A DNA stretch of 54,787 nucleotides, taken from Saprospiraceae bacterium (GTDB taxonomy: Bacteria; Bacteroidota; Bacteroidia; Chitinophagales; Saprospiraceae). The first letter of the stretch is position 1, and each line of letters opens with the position of its first letter. Below, one piece after another: positions 53,764-54,787 of the stretch. The notes under the pieces were generated by a model, which saw only the letters and a list, made by a program, of their open reading frames with translations, was not told where the DNA came from and ran no database searches. The stretch is taken from the NCBI GenBank assembly GCA_026986005.1, contig JALSPK010000042.1, positions 1-54,787 of the forward strand. Reading direction: 5' to 3'. A program made the translations under genes and the position numbers.

Positions 53764-54528
53764 TTAGCAACCCTCATCCTCTTCTTCTTCTTCAATTTTA
53801 TTTTCTTTCTTTTTGACTAATTTTACTTTCTTTTTAACTTTGGCTCTGTTGCCATCAGTCATCTTTGTTCTCGGAGCGATATCTATTTTTCGTTTGGCTT
53901 TATATATCGCTAACTGTTGTGCAGGAAAAAATTCTTGTGGATTTGGCATTCCAAAATATCCTCCGGCAGATTTTCTGAATCTATACAAATCAAAAGCGTC
54001 ACCTGAATCGGTTTGTTTTGGTTTGGTGGGGGTCATTAGAGTCAAGAAAAAACTATTTAGTCCACCATCCAAAACCTTAATGTTTTTACATCCCATTCTT
54101 CTTAATATAATCCACGCTTGATCCGCCAATAATGTATTGTTTGAATAAATCACTTTTACATAGGCACTTGACTTATAAAACGGTTCTTTATCATTTACTT
54201 CCGGTATTTTATTAAAAGGAACATTTATTGCCCCCGGCAAAGAGTATTTTTCAAACTGGTATTTATCTCTGATATCAATTAATATATATGTAGGATCCTC
54301 TGCTATTATCTTTGAAGCCAATTCATCCACACCTATAAACCTATCAGTACTCAACGATGTAACCAATAGTTTGGCTGGGCTTAATTCTTTGCATTTTTTT
54401 GATTTAAAATGAAACTGTCCACTAATGCTGCTATCACAATTATTTCTTTCTGCCACAAATGCAATAACAAAAATCATAGCTAGTATCAGGAATGTTAAAA
54501 ACATATAACGCTTTTGCATAATTACCAT
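53764..54528 (-). CDS. Membrane-anchored rhodanese-fold protein without catalytic Cys (first paralogue)
   Basis: 254 residues (a second Met 3 codons in, MQKRYMFLTFLILAMIF, is an equally good start). Anchor helix about 8-25. The rhodanese domain at about 65-160 has ILIDIRDKYQFEKYSLPGAI, then VIYSNNTLLADQAWIILRRM, where Ser replaces the catalytic Cys, and CKNIKVLDGGLNSFF. The C-terminal 90 residues contain GYFGMPNPQEFFPAQQLA, a Lys/Arg-rich stretch, and an acidic tail ending EEEEEDEGC. Two further Cys lie just after the anchor (NNC and KKC). It is 13 bases after the NrfD-like gene and 28 before its paralogue, so all are co-transcribed. Confidence 0.75.
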   Translation of the reverse strand: MVIMQKRYMFLTFLILAMIFVIAFVAERNNCDSSISGQFHFKSKKCKELSPAKLLVTSLSTDRFIGVDELASKIIAEDPTYILIDIRDKYQFEKYSLPGAINVPFNKIPEVNDKEPFYKSSAYVKVIYSNNTLLADQAWIILRRMGCKNIKVLDGGLNSFFLTLMTPTKPKQTDSGDAFDLYRFRKSAGGYFGMPNPQEFFPAQQLAIYKAKRKIDIAPRTKMTDGNRAKVKKKVKLVKKKENKIEEEEEDEGC

Positions 54529-54541
54529 TTTATTTAATTTC

Positions 54542-54787
54542 TTAATAAAGAATTCTTGTCAACTGACCTGCATCAACCATCAAAATCCTAAACACTAACC
54601 CACCAATCAATACTAAAATCGCAGGAATTACAATTGATAATTTTAGTCCCAATAATTCCAACACTTCCAGCAACAAGGGGAACAACAACCCCAATCCTAC
54701 CAAAAATACGAAAAACATAGTACTATAATCACCTCTAATCAAAATCTGTATAGAATCAATTTGTGCTTCTCCGCCTGCATAATACCC
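54542..54787 (-). CDS. NrfD/PsrC-like membrane protein, C-terminal end (continues beyond window)
   Basis: Only the last 81 residues are inside the window; the frame is open to its right edge. They contain AQIDSIQILIRGDYSTMFFV, a helix FFVFLVGLGLLFPLLLEVLE and a final helix IVIPAILVLIGGLVFRIL followed by MVDAGQLTRIL. The last helix matches the C-terminus of NrfD/PsrC polysulfide-reductase membrane subunits (typical PAILVLIGG...RFVIVYAGQ). Such subunits exchange electrons between the quinone pool and periplasmic iron-sulfur or haem partners. The likely partner here is the twelve-haem lipoprotein three genes downstream. Without the upstream gene the enzyme cannot be named. Confidence 0.7.
   Translation of the reverse strand, partial: GYYAGGEAQIDSIQILIRGDYSTMFFVFLVGLGLLFPLLLEVLELLGLKLSIVIPAILVLIGGLVFRILMVDAGQLTRILY

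Noticed and set aside
1-54787. tRNA, rRNA and CRISPR arrays
   Set aside because: Gaps were read for cloverleaf-like GGTTCGAATC segments and regular repeats; none were found. A tRNA or structured RNA scan could still find something missed by eye.

Overview
This is an AT-rich chromosomal stretch of a member of the Bacteroidota. The evidence is the type IX secretion (T9SS) C-terminal domains of both kinds (type A at 647-1561 and 3204-5915, type B at 15127-17148), many Bacteroidota -7 boxes of the form TAnnTTTG, PorT-like beta-barrels, DUF2851, and a sigma factor paired with a beta-barrel anti-sigma protein. A Saprospiria/Chitinophagia-like lineage is plausible but not proven. I see no rRNA, tRNA, CRISPR array, prophage or intact transposase.

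Layout. 1-5915: surface proteins (a partial fibre-like protein, a LamG-type T9SS cargo, a truncated barrel, a TPR lipoprotein, a GHL10 glycoside hydrolase). 5919-14436: a small membrane protein, mnmG and a giant alpha-2-macroglobulin lipoprotein whose thioester motif is altered. 14437-17148: a frameshifted exported-protein remnant and a T9SS type B cargo of two-part composition. 17286-22431: CDF transporter, polysaccharide deacetylase, and an overlapping pair (pRiA4b ORF-3-like protein plus SNF2 helicase). 22681-27701: pgk and gap, then aat with a short leader that looks terminated, an M48 lipoprotein protease and trmB. 27920-30901: ECF sigma factor, dual-membrane anti-sigma/beta-barrel protein and a two-repeat lipoprotein. 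31094-36669: lptB with neighbouring lipoproteins, a broken GlsB-like gene, a PorT-like barrel and a TPR protein. 37046-44991: uvrB, a phospholipase D-like protein and the mreB-mreC-mreD-mrdA cell-shape operon. 45172-48030: folA, DUF2851, lpxK. 48027-50741: a GlsB-like protein and cytochrome bd oxidase. 51165 to the end (read right to left): the end of an NrfD-like membrane quinone protein, two rhodanese-fold proteins without the catalytic cysteine, and a lipoprotein with twelve haem-binding motifs.

How the genes fit together. The left part is mostly cell-surface and exported material, the middle mixes housekeeping genes with an envelope-sensing regulon, and the right end is respiratory: cytochrome bd plus what looks like a periplasmic electron-transfer module. 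The right-end module and the sigma/anti-sigma/lipoprotein operon are the best candidates for under-described systems.

Mobile-element traces: five intergenic copies of a terminal-repeat-like sequence are scattered over the window. Two share 116 bp without gaps, and one lies inside the dead GlsB-like gene. No functional element remains here.
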